Counted from the stretch's first letter, positions 1 through 12,614 are shown. The stretch: 64,000 bases of DNA from Eucalyptus grandis (GCF_016545825.1 NC_052613.1:53488112-53552111), one strand, 5' to 3'. The notes: a model not told the origin generated them from the sequence alone. Translations and numbers: made by a program.

Positions 1-1292
1 AATCCATCAATGTTACCCAACTTAATAACAGCATTTCAAGCATTCAGCATGAAAAAGTAATTAATAAGGCACATACTAAGACAACCCTGAGATAAAAGTA
101 AGAGCATGCACAGAGAAAGACAGTAGATGACTAAACAAAGTTTGAAAAAGATAAGCTTTAAACTTGTCTGCTTACAGTACATCACCCAGTGAACAGACAA
201 TTAGCTTATCATGAAGGAATAAATTTCTTCATAAGGATGCAGCAAGATTGTAATAGGGGAAATCAGAGTTCACATGGTAAACTACTTGGCAAATTTCTCC
301 CGTCAATTTCTTCATTAGGACAGCAAAATTTCTTTGTTGGCGAACGTAAATCCATGATATGGTGATCTCGTAGCTACACGAAAATCCAACATAGCCAATC
401 ATTTCAATAGCTTTAGCAGTATCCTATGTACCGATCAAGCACTTGATCTATCAAAATCCCCATTTATTCTGGGGGGGAAAAAACTATGTCGTTGACAGGA
501 AAAATTTGATGATATTGCCACAAACAGGTGTATCGCTGGAACTACTCGAGCTTATTAACTCCTCAGTCGAAAGCACAACCGAAAGGCACAAGCTGGAAAA
601 AGAACTGAATAAACTTGGTACAGCGTAAGGGGGAAAAAAACCCTGGCAAAGAAAATCAAAGAAACTCGATGTCGAAAAGTTTAAACATGAAGTTAAAAAA
701 ACGAAATCTCAATGAAAAGAAGAAGGAAAAGAAAACAGATCAAATATGAAACTGAAGTAGTTAAATATAAGCACTCGAGCAATCGAAATCTAAATGTGTA
801 AAAGCAACGCGATTCATCAGATGCGGGACGAGCAAAACATTACGCTACCATCATGAGCGAGAGAGATGCATTCAAATTCCCTTCTTCTCCCCAAAAAGAA
901 AAATAATAATCAGTAATACTAATGTAAAACAGATACAATCGCAAGAGCGAAACAAAGAATATGATTAAGGCACTCCAGAAACTCGTAGGTGACAAAGGCA
1001 AGGACGAAACCAAGGCCCGATTGAATAGATGCAAATACAAAACAGGCGAAACCCCAATCTGACAAAGCCGTCCCCTCATAAAAACAGTTGAGAACGCGCC
1101 AGCCGCGCCATTTCGATGCTCCAGATCACGAACCCTAGGGGCCGCTCGCATCAGGCGCGACTCGCCAAAACCCCCATCCGAATCGCCCGACGCAAACGAG
1201 GCTCGGAATGCAGATTCGGCGCGACCGCACGGAGATCGATAATTTACAAGAACAGAAAACCACCAAAGAAGAAGAAGAAGAAGGCGAGGGCA

Positions 1293-1333
<41 letters not shown>

Positions 1334-1339
1334 AAGTAC

Positions 1340-1417
1340 TTTGGGAGGAGGGAAGGAGCGATCGGCGGGCTTCGAGGACAGCAGATCGTCGGGTAGATCG
1401 AACTTGCCTTCAGCCAT
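1340..1417 (-). CDS. First coding exon of a probable GYF-domain protein (EXA1/PERQ-like), partial gene
   Basis: Reading leftwards from the ATG at 1417-1415, 26 codons encode MAEGKFDLPDDLLSSK followed by PADRSFPPPK. The exon ends in phase 0 at 1340, directly before a GT donor (1339-1338). From memory, MAEGKFDLPDDLLSSKPSD is the typical N-terminus of large plant GYF-domain proteins related to EXA1/MUSE11, which bind eIF4E and restrain translation, potexvirus infection and NLR accumulation. I see no second coding exon down to position 1, so the first intron would exceed 1.3 kb and the GYF domain lies outside the window. The open frame runs on past the donor only into low-complexity pyrimidine sequence. 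The exon call is fairly sound; the family name rests on 16 residues. Confidence 0.45.
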
Positions 1418-1641
1418 CGAGCCGCGGACGAATTGGCGCGGAGGCGAGGGTGGGGGCACGAGATCGGAGAGGCGAGCGACGGCGACACGGCGGAGACGAG
1501 GAGAGAGAGAGAGGCGAGGGGGTGGGGGTGGGGTTGGAGCGATGGGGTGAGCTGGAGATGTGGGGGAGATTGACGGGGAATGAAATTTTAGGGTTTCGGG
1601 AGGGAGAGTAGGGGTTGGTGCAGAGGGGGAAACACTCGCAG

Positions 1642-1679
<38 letters not shown>

Positions 1680-1800
1680 AAGGGAGAGGAGGAGAGAGAA
1701 GGGGTGAGAGTGTTGTGCGAGAGTGGTTCGGGGAGGGAGAATTGGGGGTGAGGGTGAGGGTGAGGGTTTGGGTGGTCAGAAGACTCAGAACAGCCAAATC
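1418..1800 (-). promoter_or_regulatory. GA/CT-rich leader and core promoter of the EXA1-like gene
   Basis: This region is strongly purine-rich on the plus strand (CT-rich on the coding strand). It includes a (GA)n run at about 1645-1672; a second (GA)n run lies at about 1294-1327, just inside intron 1. Pyrimidine-rich leaders and GAGA tracts (binding sites of BPC/BBR proteins) are common around plant transcription starts. No TATA box stands out. Apparent long open frames on both strands here are low-complexity shadows. Confidence 0.4.
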
Positions 1801-2229
1801 GGCTTGAGCCTGTTTTTCTGGGATTTTTTTCCCCTTCTTTTTCTTTTTTCTTTTATTTATTTATTTTTCCCCCCTTGCTTCTACGTTGCTTCTTCCCTAA
1901 TCATAACGATGGATTTGCTTCTTCTTTTTAATAATTCAACTCTTTCTCGTTTTTAATTCATTAATCAATTCATTTATATACTGCCAAAATTTATAAATCT
2001 CTTGTCACGGCCAATAATCTTGGCCTGTCATTTACCCATAGTAAAATTTGGAACAATCGACATTATGCTTCATTCACTCTTATCTGTGAGCGTAAAATAG
2101 AGGTCATTGTTATGAGTGTCGATTCGTATTCGTGCCGTACGTATATGATTAATTAATCGTGTCAACTTGCTAGCATAAACACAATTTGAAAATTATTGAA
2201 TTCCCATGACTCGATACAATACATATATA
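1801..2229. other. AT-rich intergenic stretch
   Basis: This stretch is T-rich then AT-rich, with no coding signal and no recognised repeat. It separates the EXA1-like promoter from the first duplicated segment. Confidence 0.5.
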
Positions 2230-4690
2230 TATATGGTGCCAAATCAACGATGTTAACACAAAACTAACTTATGAACATGGAGTTGACATAATATATCCCT
2301 TAATTTTTTATACTATCTACCGATTATAATGATTGTCAACAAAATATCTTCGTATTATATATAAAATATATGTGAATATTCAAGGAAACATCACTTATTT
2401 GAAATTTCACCGGTAAAAAGCACCCAAAAAAAATAATAATATTTTGCTCAATCATGTCTAAATGGATCGAATACATGTTGTATCAACATTAACCTCGTTA
2501 ATTTAAATAAGTTGTTATATAGTAGATTTGACACAATCATGATATGATCAATTTATGCTTCGTGAAACGATACGAAATTGACTCGAACAAAACTTTCCTT
2601 GACCCAAACCTGTTAATTTCAGTAATACGTTCAAACCGTGTTATCGTGCGGAATCTGAAAAATCACGATCCCTAAGCCATGATAAGATTTCGATGGCTTG
2701 AAGTTCTTTGCTAAGATATCATCCTCAACGCAGAGATGCCCTCTCGATCACCTGAAAGCAGAGGAACTAGTCCCAGCGGACGTAAGTGATGACTGGGTGC
2801 ATTCCAGTTTGGGCCTTGGATTGGGCCTAATTTCTTACCTTAGCCCGCCCATTAACAGGAGAGAATACTTTGCGTTGTTTGGGTTGGATAGGCCAGCTTC
2901 CATAAGCCCTTGCCAACACTATTCCACATTAGTCTTTAGACCCAATTTTAGTTGGACAAGCCTAAGCAACTTCGCGGATTGGTAAGGGTCTGTTTGGGCT
3001 GCACATGGCAACGCTTCTCTTCCCTAAGAGTTTTTTTCAGAAATGGTTCTTTTATTTACTTTATAACAATTTCGAGTAAAAGAACCCGTTTGGTAACGAC
3101 ACAAAATTTCTACTCTTAGAATAGAAAAGAATATAAATGCGTTTGGTAACGCAACAATTTCTTGTTTGTATTTATTCATTTTTATTCTTGCCGACGGATC
3201 GCCGCCACCCGCCGCCGCTGACCACGGCCAAAGGGCGAGTGGCGGTTACGGTGGCCGGAGTGACCGGCGGGCGGCGACGGCGGCGATGACGGCAATGGCG
3301 GGCGCGCCGAGATGGTGGCGGCGGGCGGCGATTGCGGCGGCTTGGCGGCGGCGGTGGCCGGCGATCCGCAAAGCGGCGGCGCCCGGCCCGCGGCGGCCGG
3401 CGGCCGGCGGCGGCGGCCAGGCGACCGGCGGTGGCTTCGAGCGGTTGACGGTGGTCGCGGCAAGAAAAGGAAATAAAAGAAAATTAAAAAAGAAAATCAG
3501 CTTATTTCTATAAATTGTTCGAGGACAAGAAGCAAATTTTTTTTGCTTCTCATTTCGCTCCAAATCTATTCCCGGCTAAATTTCTATTCCCGAGAATAAA
3601 AACAACTCCGGCGTTACCAAACAGGTTTCTATTCTTTTTTGTTCCGGAACAAAGAACAAAAATTTTGAGGAAGAAATGTTGCCATGCAAAGACCTTGTTA
3701 ACTTGCCAAACAATGATAATTTATATTATTTTGTTTCCATGAGTAGATTTTGAATAGAAATGCGTTTAGTAAAATTTTTGTTCCAAGTAGATTTGAAACG
3801 AATCAAGAAGTAAAAAATGTTGATTCTTTGTTACCAGGAACAATTTAGAATCAAATACCTATTTTCTCTCTCTCTCTCTTTTTTTTTTTTTGTTCTTCTT
3901 CCCTCTTTCTTCTTCAATTATTGCTGCCACCGCCATTGTCGTCCACCACCATCCGCCATCTACCGCCCACCGTTACGATTGCCGGCAACTAGTCCAACAA
4001 GCTCGTCAAAGACTCACCAAGCTAAGATGAGGTTCGGCGAGCTCACCACTAGGGTCTCCCGGCAATCGGCGAGGCTTACCTCACCGGGCAAGGCCCAACC
4101 AAGGCTCGGTCGATGAGGCATGGCCTCACCGAGGGCCAACGATGCTTCGGTGAGGTCGTCGGCCCTTGTCTAATCAATCGTCGGTGATCCCAAGGCTAAC
4201 AACTGGCCACCATGAAGAAGAAGAAGAAGGGAGAAAGAAATGAATAAAAGAAAATAAGAAATAAGAAAAAAAATAAGGAAAAATAATAAAATTATTTAAA
4301 AAAATATTTGAAGTTGAAATTTTGAGAACAATGCCAAACGCAGTTATATTTCATGAATTAAAATTTTGGACAGATTCCAAACAACAAAATGCTTAGAAAT
4401 TGTTCTCGGAAACAAAATAAAAAAAATTCTTATCGAAATTGTTATCGGGAATAGAAGCGTTATCAAACGCGCCATAAGTCGATGATCATGTCTATTATCC
4501 AATAGGAGGGACTTCATTAGTACCCATACCTTCCGCTTGATTAAAATCAACCGAGCTTAGCATTTACGCATAGCGTGATGGGCCAATCACAATCCCCTTT
4601 GGAATACATCCTTGTCGATTTCTTGGAATTTGAATTTTGAAAGACCCTATTTTTGATTAGGCATTTTATATCCACGTATACATAATTGTT
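2230..4690. repeat. Tandem duplication 1, copy A (interrupted)
   Basis: The parts 2230-2985 and 4475-4690 together align collinearly with copy B at about 4940-6030. Shared landmarks include 'tgtcaacaaaatatc', 'tttgggttgg(a/g)taggc', 'caagcccttgccaacac' and 'tttgaattttgaaaga'. Between them lies a 1.49 kb transposon-like insertion (2986-4474) that copy B lacks. The short open frame at 2698-2985 has a counterpart in copy B but both are broken and resemble no known protein, so I do not call a gene. Confidence 0.75.
2986..4474. mobile_element. Composite Tourist-like (PIF/Harbinger-type) insertion with GC-rich core
   Basis: The insert is flanked by TAA on both sides (2983-2985 and 4475-4477). Its ends, GGGTCTGTTTGGG and, read from the right, TGGCGCGTTTGAT, fit the GG..C.GTTTG termini and 3-bp TAA/TTA target duplications of Tourist/PIF-Harbinger elements. 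Motifs such as 'gtttggtaacg' and 'cgttaccaaac' recur internally, and there are two GC-rich cores (about 3180-3460 and 3900-4200), which suggests two elements nested or joined. No transposase frame is visible. Alanine/arginine-rich frames in the cores are compositional artefacts. Confidence 0.65.
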
Positions 4691-4939
4691 GCCAAGAATT
4701 AATTGTCCTTATAAAGCGGGAGAAAAAGAAATGAAACGCAAGATACCGAAGTAAGCTCGTAGCAGGTGTTGGGCTGGGCCTCAATAATCTCGAGTACACT
4801 TGACTTGTTAGATTGGCAGAGTTGACGTCACTGTCCGTAACGTACGATTTGAACCTCACGTAGCTCCTCGGAAAAATCAAAGGGCCGATCCATATCATTT
4901 ATCTTGATACGTTCGTAGCGTATTCCTATATATACGCAC

Positions 4940-6030
4940 ACACATATACACATTAATACTGGCAAAATTAATCTATTGACATGAAATAAACTCATTAACA
5001 CGAACCTGACACAAAACATCCTCAGTTTTTTTATAAGATCTATTTACATATCGCCATAAATGTCAACAAAATATCCTCAAATCAGACTAAAAACTATACA
5101 TGCATAGTCAATGAAATGTCATTTATTTAAAATCTCAACCATGAATAGCATGGAAAAGAAAAAAAATTCAGTCAATGGTGTCTAAATTGGTCACGTACAT
5201 GTATCAGCACTAACCCCGTTGAAAATACGTTATTGTCTAATGGATTGGAAACAAACAGGGTATGATTACTACTTGTGCCCTGCGAGTTGGTACGAAATCG
5301 GCCCAGACGTAATTTCGCTGGACCCAGACCCATTAATTTCAGCATCACATTTGAGCCGTGTTTTCACGTGGCGCCCGAAATCGCCATTCCAAGGCAAGAC
5401 AAGATTTCGATAACTTGAAGTTCATTAGATGCATTCTAAAGTCCAGTTTAGGTCTCCGATTCGGCAAAATTTCTTACCTTAGCCCGTCCATTGACAAGAG
5501 AATACATTTCGTTGTTTGGGTTGGGTAGGCTAGCCTCTACAAGCCCTTGCCAACACCCATCCTCATTAATCTCTAGACCCAACTTTAGTCGGACAAGCTT
5601 AAGCGACTTCGTTAAGTCCATGATTAGTTCTAGTATCCAACAGAGGGACTTTATCAGTAACCATATCATCCATTTAGGTCCTGTTGATTTTGCGAAAAAT
5701 AAATTGATTTGAAATTTTTTTCCTAAAAATAATTGTTATATCACTAGAAATAATTAGTTAATTGAAATATTTTTATTATATCAACAATAATTTATTTTTA
5801 AATATTTTCTTGGATGATAATAGTATTTCTCGTTTATTTATTTTTGTAAGCGATAGAAGCGATTATTTTCAAAAATATGATGTTCAAATCTTTCAATTGC
5901 CATGAAACAAACGGAGCCTTAATTAAATCTACGGAGCTTAGTATTTACGCATCCCATGATGCCCTTTGGGATGAGTCCTCATCAATTTTTCAATTTGAAT
6001 TTTGAAAGATCCTACTTTTTATTAGCACAT
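4940..6030. repeat. Tandem duplication 1, copy B (interrupted)
   Basis: This is the collinear partner of copy A, about 2.7 kb downstream and in the same orientation. It is continuous where copy A carries the 1.49 kb insertion, but has its own 242-bp insertion at 5677-5918. The copies have diverged substantially by substitutions and small indels, so the duplication is not recent. Confidence 0.75.
5677..5918. mobile_element. 242-bp Tourist-like MITE
   Basis: The element is flanked by TTA (5674-5676 and 5919-5921). The left end is GGTCCTGTTGATTTTG; the right end read inward is GGCTCCGTTTGTTTCATGG. It is AT-rich, non-coding and absent from copy A of the duplication (empty site near 4528-4545). 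A related AT-rich block ending in 'aaaacaaacg' lies at about 13900-14105. Confidence 0.65.
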
Positions 6031-8475
6031 ATCAATCGTACTTTGGGGGGGGGGGTTTCAGATATATTAATCGTACTTGAATCGTTAAATAATCGCTGTA
6101 ATTTTAAAGCAACTTCTCTATGCATAACAAGCCATGCCAAATCTCTGGACATATCAGAGTATTCGACTAATCCTATCGGCTCCTGACAATTGAATCTCCC
6201 TTGTATGACCGTGAAGGGAACTCGCTTCGTCTTGACCTACGCCGCTCGCAATTGGTAAACTCCTTACAGGGGTGCTACTTACCAAAGGTACGCGATAAAC
6301 TGAAAATATTATAATCGTCTGAAAGCGTAAATACCCTAGCAGCCAAGTTGATAAACGCATATGCTCCATCACAATAGAGGTGGGGCTGAGCAACTCTAGA
6401 ATCCCTAACGTTTTTAATCGAACCGATTGATTACTGATAAAACGAAGAAGCCCTTACATGCACACGTGTGATTTTCCATGGACCGGGGATGATCGGAAGT
6501 TATTGTAACAGGCCATGTTGATCAATACCGTGGAAATCACAAATCGTATGATCCCACCGGGAGACTTTTTATCCATGCTTACGCGAGAAAGTTGTCAAGT
6601 GGCTGCTTTGGAAGTAACTATGGTGTGGACAAGCCTGCCGATCTACGAGAGGACTCTACATCCATGCTTACGTGAACCTCACGTGAAGAAGCCTTTCACT
6701 GCCTCTCCATCGGATCGACCACGAAAAAAAAAAAGAAAAAAATCATTTACATTTAAATAAAAAAATCGATACTTTATAACTTTCTTCATTTTTCCCTTTA
6801 GTGTGGAACCGGGTTTGCCCTTTTTCAAGTATTGTGGCTTGGCTTGTTCCCAAAAAAAAAAATCGCACTTAACATAGATGTCATTTTTTTTCTCGTTTAT
6901 TTAATGTTGCAAGCGGGACAAGTGACGATTTTTAAGAAAATATTTTCCAAGAGTCTGAGTCTCTCCCTCCTAGCTGTGCCAACCACGGGAACCCTCCTAG
7001 GTCAAAATAAATGAAAGAGACATGCCTCCCATCACGTAAGTTCAGGCACCGCATATATGGGTGGTCCGTGTCCCTAGCAGAAAGGGCAATCGAGGTCGCT
7101 CTTGCGGATGGCTTTTTTCAAGCTCGAAGGACCATTTTTTCAACCCGAATTTAGGATAGGATTGCGTGAGGACAAGTTACATAAGGTTTGGAGGGATTGG
7201 ACAAGTTGCTATCATCGGCCAGGATTGCCTCTACGCATATATAGACAGCTACGTCGATGGTCAAACCACGGCTGTGACGAGAGGCGTGCGCGGTGAATGA
7301 CGTGCGTGGAGACGAAGGGCGCTGGTCCCCCGGTTCGGTGATTGCTAATTGTCCTTCACGAGGGAAAAAACTGGGCATGCGAAATCGACAGCTTTCGGAT
7401 CCCTTTAATTGATTGAGTTGGATTGCGATGTTTACTTTGCTCAATACAGTGCGAGCCCCCCTTTTCCCTCGTTTTTTCTCCCTTGGAGTTATTCTGGCGA
7501 TTGGTCGAGAGAGGATTCGTTGTCTCCCCTCTTTATGTGCACCGTTGGAATAAACCTGTTTTTCATCGTGATTATCCTTACACGTCCGGGAATACGAGCA
7601 AACAGAGAAATAGAGTGAAAATTATAGTAGATCGTACAAAGTGTTTCATTGGAAATGAGGTTTTACCCAGACACATTGGGAATTCTTGTATGAGATGTGG
7701 CCAGTTAAAACGTACATCATGTTTTCTCTTTTGACGGCCCATTAACCATGATTACAACAAGCAGTTATAAGTATGCGTCCTCCAAAATTCATGGGATGTT
7801 ATTTGTACGCTGCCAAATGTTACCAATAAGAAGTTACAACTTCCCACGTCATCAAGATGCTCAACCGTCACTCGACACTGGCGCCTATTTTAAAATAGCT
7901 AATCACCCGAAGGTTCCGTCGATGAATCATGGCACTTGCTAAACATTCCTTACTTCTCATTGTTATTGATGATCATATCCTATAGCTGTTGATGTCCACG
8001 TCACATGGTTGTCAATTCCCCTATGGCTTGAGTCATATATTTTTCACAATTTTAAGTAATTGATTGAAGTTAATCATATGTCGATTACAAAGAGATCACT
8101 ATCTTTTGGTGTAAACAATAAGAGATGGTGCGGAATTACTATGAGACAAGGACAGGTGTTCTAACGCATCTTCATTTGTTGAGGGCACTCATCACATTGT
8201 CAATTTAATCTATAAACTGAGGTTTCTTTTTGTTAGTCATGTACAGACACGAACCCTAATTGCCGCCCCCACCCACCTCCCCCGCCCCCAAAAAAAAAAA
8301 AAAAAACATGAAAAAGAAAAAAGGCACCTAATATGGCCTACCTTTCCATCTCCCAAATCTTTCAAAAGTAAAGCTAAGATATTCAAAGTGACTACGAAGA
8401 TTCGTTTATATAATTTTTAAACAGTTCCTAATAGCTTTTGTCTCTGCATTAATGACCGAGAGTTGCAATAATTTG
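6031..8475. other. Intergenic region without a supported gene
   Basis: I see only short unsupported frames (for example around 7409-7734 and 7748-7942), a G10 run near 6046-6055 and a C/A-rich low-complexity patch near 8265-8306. None resembles a known protein. Confidence 0.5.
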
Positions 8476-9543
8476 AGGAAAAATACAAAAAGAAGTTTTA
8501 AACTTATTACATTGATATCAATTTAATCTTAAACACTTTGATTGAATTCATTTAGTCATAATTTTTTTTTATATTGATACCAATTGAGCCCATTCGACCA
8601 ATTTACATTGAAAATTATCGACGTAAATGCCAAACATCCTATATAGCACGGTTGGCATTGACGTGGATATTTTTTTCAAATTTTTTTCCTTATCTTTTTC
8701 TTTCCACTGAGACTGGTGACAGAACCAAAGCTTGTTGACCATTGGGTGAGGGCCATGAAGCCCTCACCAATGGTGGCATTCACCGAAAATTAGAGGCTAC
8801 TATCGAGACAAGTGGCGACGGCAAGCGGGAACGATTGGAAGGAACGGGAGAGGACGACCATGACCATCATGGCGAAGAGAAAGTTGGAGAACCGCAGAAT
8901 CCATAGCATCTTAGCAGTGAAAATGCCTAGCTGCTATCTCTTCTTCGACTTGAAACCGAATCGAATGACCAGAATCAATGGGAGAGACAAGCGGGGGAAG
9001 GATAGGGTCTCTTTTAGGTCCACCAGAGCCCTAAGCAAGAAACGCGCAAAAACCTAATGCCGAATCTAAATCGAATCCAGAGTGGGAGCAAGAAAAAAAA
9101 AAAATCATTCTCTAGCTACACAACCAAAATTGAGGCGCTCGTGAATCCATTGTCGTGTTAACAAAGCGACCTAGAAGCGACACATAGGGGAGAAGCCGTG
9201 GAGGAATGGGAGGAAGCGGTGAGCTCTGGCAATCCTTGTTGGCGACAGTGGAAAAAAAAAGGAGGAAGGAAAAGAGAAGAAAGAAAAAAAGGAAAAATTA
9301 ATAAAAATTAAAATTTCAAGAAAATAAAAAATTATTGAAATTTTTTAAAAATCCACATAAGGGGTCAATTGCGCTACATAAGACGACCGATATCCACGAT
9401 AGTAATTTTCGGCCTAAATTGGCCGGATGGATTGAATTAATAGTAATGTAAAAAAGTTTAGAATTAAAATGATTCGATTGAAAGGTTTAATATTAAATTA
9501 ATACAAATGCAATAAATTTAGGACTTTTTTTGGTACTTTTCCC
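8476..9543. mobile_element. Long foldback element, about 1.07 kb
   Basis: The left end ('gaggaaaaatacaaaaaga', then 'tttaaacttattacattga') and the right end (the complementary arrangement, closing with 'ttttggtacttttcccc') are inverted copies of one another over more than 100 bp with mismatches. They share the phrases 'caatttaatc', 'cgattgaa' and 'ggccgga' with the cleaner palindrome at 43040-43494. The middle is unrelated purine-rich sequence. The internal frame at 8812-9057 is not convincing as a gene. Confidence 0.6.
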
Positions 9544-10569
9544 CAATAATTTGTCATCATAATCATTACAAACCTTATTATATTGTCACACTAAAAGTGA
9601 CACGGTCCAAAATTCCTTTCCTCCTGCTAACCGATCTTATTTTCAATTGAAGTACTTATGAAAAACCATAGTTTTAGTCGAAGCATTTGCATAAAATTGG
9701 TGACTTTTTCCCCCCATTGACACGAAAGGAAATTTTAGAGCCTCAAGCCCCATGTTGGGCGCAAATCGTCCCAAGTAAGGCGCGGGTTCAAAACTCCGTC
9801 ACTAAAAGAGTCACGCATCGTACCGAAATACTCCACACAGCTCATGACTTGGGATCAGTTAAAGGCTTCATCGGTGGAGCAATGACACGAGATGCATTTT
9901 CCATTCGCAAAGAGGTACACCGCGTGGAGGTTATAGCCAAGCAGGGCAGGTCTTTCGCTTCCTCGTTTCGATTTGCGAAATGGTCCCCCAAGTCATTTAA
10001 CTAATAGACAATCAACACCACAAGTTGACACGTTGCTTATCCCTAAACCCGATCGATTGAGCGCTTCCACCTCCTCGTAGTGAAATTCGTATGATCAATC
10101 ACTACAATGATTTTGTATGTCGAGAGGACTCGATTTATGCTTGAGTTAATATTGAGGGTTCGCTCCCACCAACGTCGTATGCCTCGCCATGGCTTCATTA
10201 GAAGCAAAACGTTCGGGACAAAGCTGGAGTAATTCCACAAACCACACGATCACAGCTCACATACATAATCACATCCAAAGTAGATCTGGCCTATAGATAT
10301 ACAAACGCATGGCTAGGATCTTACGTCCTCAAGCTACCACGTACATCCCCGACTGCCGCCACATGGTATCGTCTTCTCTCTCTCTCTTACATGACAACCT
10401 GCTGCGACGACCTATTCAAATTCGAATGCACTTCTTCTTCGGACTGTTTACTTATTTTTCGTAGATGAAAACAAACACTAAAAACCAGAGACACGCCACA
10501 AACTACTTGCTCCTATCATATTCCCACATGTGTATAAAAACATAGCGAAAGCATTAGTATACTCTAGAA
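9544..10569. other. Intergenic region and SAUR 3' flank
   Basis: No supported gene is present. The last 200 bases probably hold the 3' untranslated region of the minus-strand SAUR gene. Confidence 0.4.
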
Positions 10570-11103
10570 CTAGAACTGATTTATGGTGATCATCCTGGAC
10601 GGGCTGAGCAGGCGGTACCCGCCGTAGCCCTGGTTGACTCCGCACCCGACCCGCCGCTTCGCGCCGAGGCCGCCTACCCGGCCCCCGTCGTCGTCGGCGG
10701 AGTCCATCTCCATCAGCACCCTGCAGAAGACCGCCACGTCGCAGGGGAGCTCGATGGGCCCGCCGCTGCTGTACCCGTACTCGGCCTCGGCCTCGTCGAG
10801 GAGGGCCTTGAAGAGCGGGTGGTTGGCGTACTCCGTCTTGATCACGAACTTCTGCTTCCCGGGACCCACGTACACCGAGAAGCACCCCTCCGGAGCCACC
10901 CGCCGCCTGCCCCCGCGGCCACCCTCCATGGCCGCCGCGGCCGCCGCCCCAGCGCTGGAGCCGTTCCACGACTTGGTCTTCCTCGTGAGGCGGCCTGGGG
11001 AGGAGGCCGCGGCCTTGTTGCCGCCGCCCCGGCCGATGGATTTGCATCGCTCCCATGTCTTGGTGATCAGGCTCTTTTTCGCTTTTTCCATGTTGGCTTC
11101 CAT
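10570..11103 (-). CDS. SAUR-family auxin-responsive protein, 177 aa, intronless
   Basis: SAUR proteins act early in auxin responses, many by inhibiting PP2C.D phosphatases so that plasma-membrane H+-ATPases stay active and cells expand. The SAUR domain is at residues 67-133: RRRVAPEGCFSVYVGPGKQK, then KFVIKTEYANHPLFKALL, EAEAEYGY, and IELPCDVAVFCRVL, all standard landmarks. The N-terminal 66 residues are basic, with a TKTWERCKSIGRG stretch and an alanine run (residues 52-58). A 45-residue Gly/Arg-rich tail ends in SRMITINQF. I chose the ATG at 11103 (MEANMEKAKK) over an in-frame ATG 26 codons upstream because the upstream residues look like leader. Intronless structure is normal for SAURs. 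The coding region is GC-rich compared with its surroundings. I cannot assign a subgroup number. Confidence 0.9.
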   Translation of the reverse strand: MEANMEKAKKSLITKTWERCKSIGRGGGNKAAASSPGRLTRKTKSWNGSSAGAAAAAAMEGGRGGRRRVAPEGCFSVYVGPGKQKFVIKTEYANHPLFKALLDEAEAEYGYSSGGPIELPCDVAVFCRVLMEMDSADDDGGRVGGLGAKRRVGCGVNQGYGGYRLLSPSRMITINQF

Positions 11104-11620
11104 CACTTTTTCTCCTCTCTCCTTTAGCCAAGAAATCGAAAATACTTTTTTTTCTGCGGAGGCGTGGCACAAAAAGAACACGAAAAGAAGGGAACTTTCG
11201 GGTGAAAAGAGAGCAAAAAAGCTGGCGATCGAATTACCCTCGGTCGTAGACCAAATGAAACGTGGCCATCACCCTCGGCAACATCGAATTACTCATGTTT
11301 CTTCCGACAACTTCAAGGCCCCCCGAAACATGCAAGAGAGGATCGAGAAAGAAAGGGACAGTAGGGTTTCAAGAAACCGCGAGAGTGAATTATCGAACGG
11401 GGGAGGATTCAAGCCGACAGAAAAGACGCCATCTTCGAGAGCTTTCAAGAACAGCGCACTGGGGAAGAGATGGAGAGCGGGAGCGAGGGCGAGCGAATTA
11501 AAAAGGGATCGATGGGAGACCTCACGAGATGTGACCTGAAGAAGGAGAGCTATCGCGGTTTTAATGGGGGAAAGCACGGCATGGCCAACAACGCAGCTTT
11601 CGTATATAGAGCCAAAAGGG
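11104..11620 (-). promoter_or_regulatory. SAUR leader and candidate TATA box
   Basis: On the minus strand a TATATA motif (tctatatacg, about 11598-11608) lies roughly 500 bases upstream of the SAUR ATG. The intervening sequence has no coding signal for the minus strand. If this TATA box is used, the leader would be long for a SAUR, so a nearer TATA-less start is possible. Confidence 0.25.
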
Positions 11621-12614
11621 AGGGTGTTAGCGTACAGAAATCAATTCTTGAAAAGATTATCCACTTGTCAACTCTACAAAGAGAAACCCTATTTCATTAT
11701 TCAATTATTTTTTTCCTTTTTTTTTTCTTTTTAATATTCGCAATTGGATCGACTAGTGCTCCTCCAAAGACGCTCGTTGAACAACCCAACAAGAAATTTT
11801 CAACTTTCGAAAACCCTATCTTCCTTCTTCTTTTTTTATGCTTTTCCTGTGATGGACATGATTAGCACCTTGAAAACTCGATTATTTCTAATCAAACATG
11901 CTTGGTGTGTTAAAGAAAAAACCTCGTTGACATAATCCTTATAATTTTTTGTGTTCCCCCACGTCTAAGTACATGGGACTTGTCCGGGCGATCCTAACAA
12001 GGACGGGAAGTGGCCAGTTCCTGTGTATCGAGAGGACCCGCGCCGGGGGAAGCGACAAATGGGGTGGTTTTTGCCTTTTGTTATTGCCGTTAGTCAGCGA
12101 TAAATATTTGAAACTGGAGCAATCATGGATCTTTGGTTAGATTCGCCAACCTCCAACCCAATTAATTAATTTGTATTTTTAATTTTGACCTCCTTTTATA
12201 TTATTCGTTGATATTATTTTGGCGAAATGATGATGAGCACTCAGTTGGGAATAACCTGGAAGCTCAGTTCCACTTCTTCGTATATTCTGGCGTCCACCAC
12301 GTGACTGAATCATTTAGAGCTGTATTTCAATATTGACGTGCCATGATTATATGTAGGATTCGCTGCTTAGAATTTCTGGATGGATTTAGGAATGGTGCCC
12401 TGTATTCTTCAAACTCTGACTTTGGATAAACATATACGCCACGTCATTATTGTATTGAGATTATCTAGAGGCAGTCTAAATTCAAATCTAATCACAATTC
12501 GATAAAATTTAATTTATTTTTTCTTATTCTTTTCTATCAACGAATACAAGGGGGAGGCGCAAGCGGCACAACAACGACTTATTGTCTCAAGGCCTCTGTT
12601 GAGTTCATTGCAAG
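11621..12614. other. Intergenic region
   Basis: I see no gene, repeat or RNA here beyond short low-complexity T-rich tracts near 11700-11735. Confidence 0.4.

Noticed and set aside
443..628. 61-codon plus-strand frame
   Set aside because: No recognised homology, and it lies where intron 1 of the minus-strand EXA1-like gene is expected.
1116..1550. Long plus-strand open frame through the GA-rich region
   Set aside because: It is a run of Arg/Glu/Gly caused by the (GA)n tracts, antisense to the leader and exon of the EXA1-like gene.
3166..3563. Overlapping frames on both strands in a GC-rich block
   Set aside because: Alanine/arginine/proline-rich in every frame; this is composition of the transposon core, not a gene.
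8812..9057. 81-codon plus-strand frame
   Set aside because: It lies wholly inside a foldback element between its arms and matches no known protein.
10478..11170. 230-codon frame overlapping the SAUR gene
   Set aside because: Shifted frame of the SAUR coding region; the real product has the clear SAUR domain. GC-rich codons keep other frames open, including two on the plus strand.
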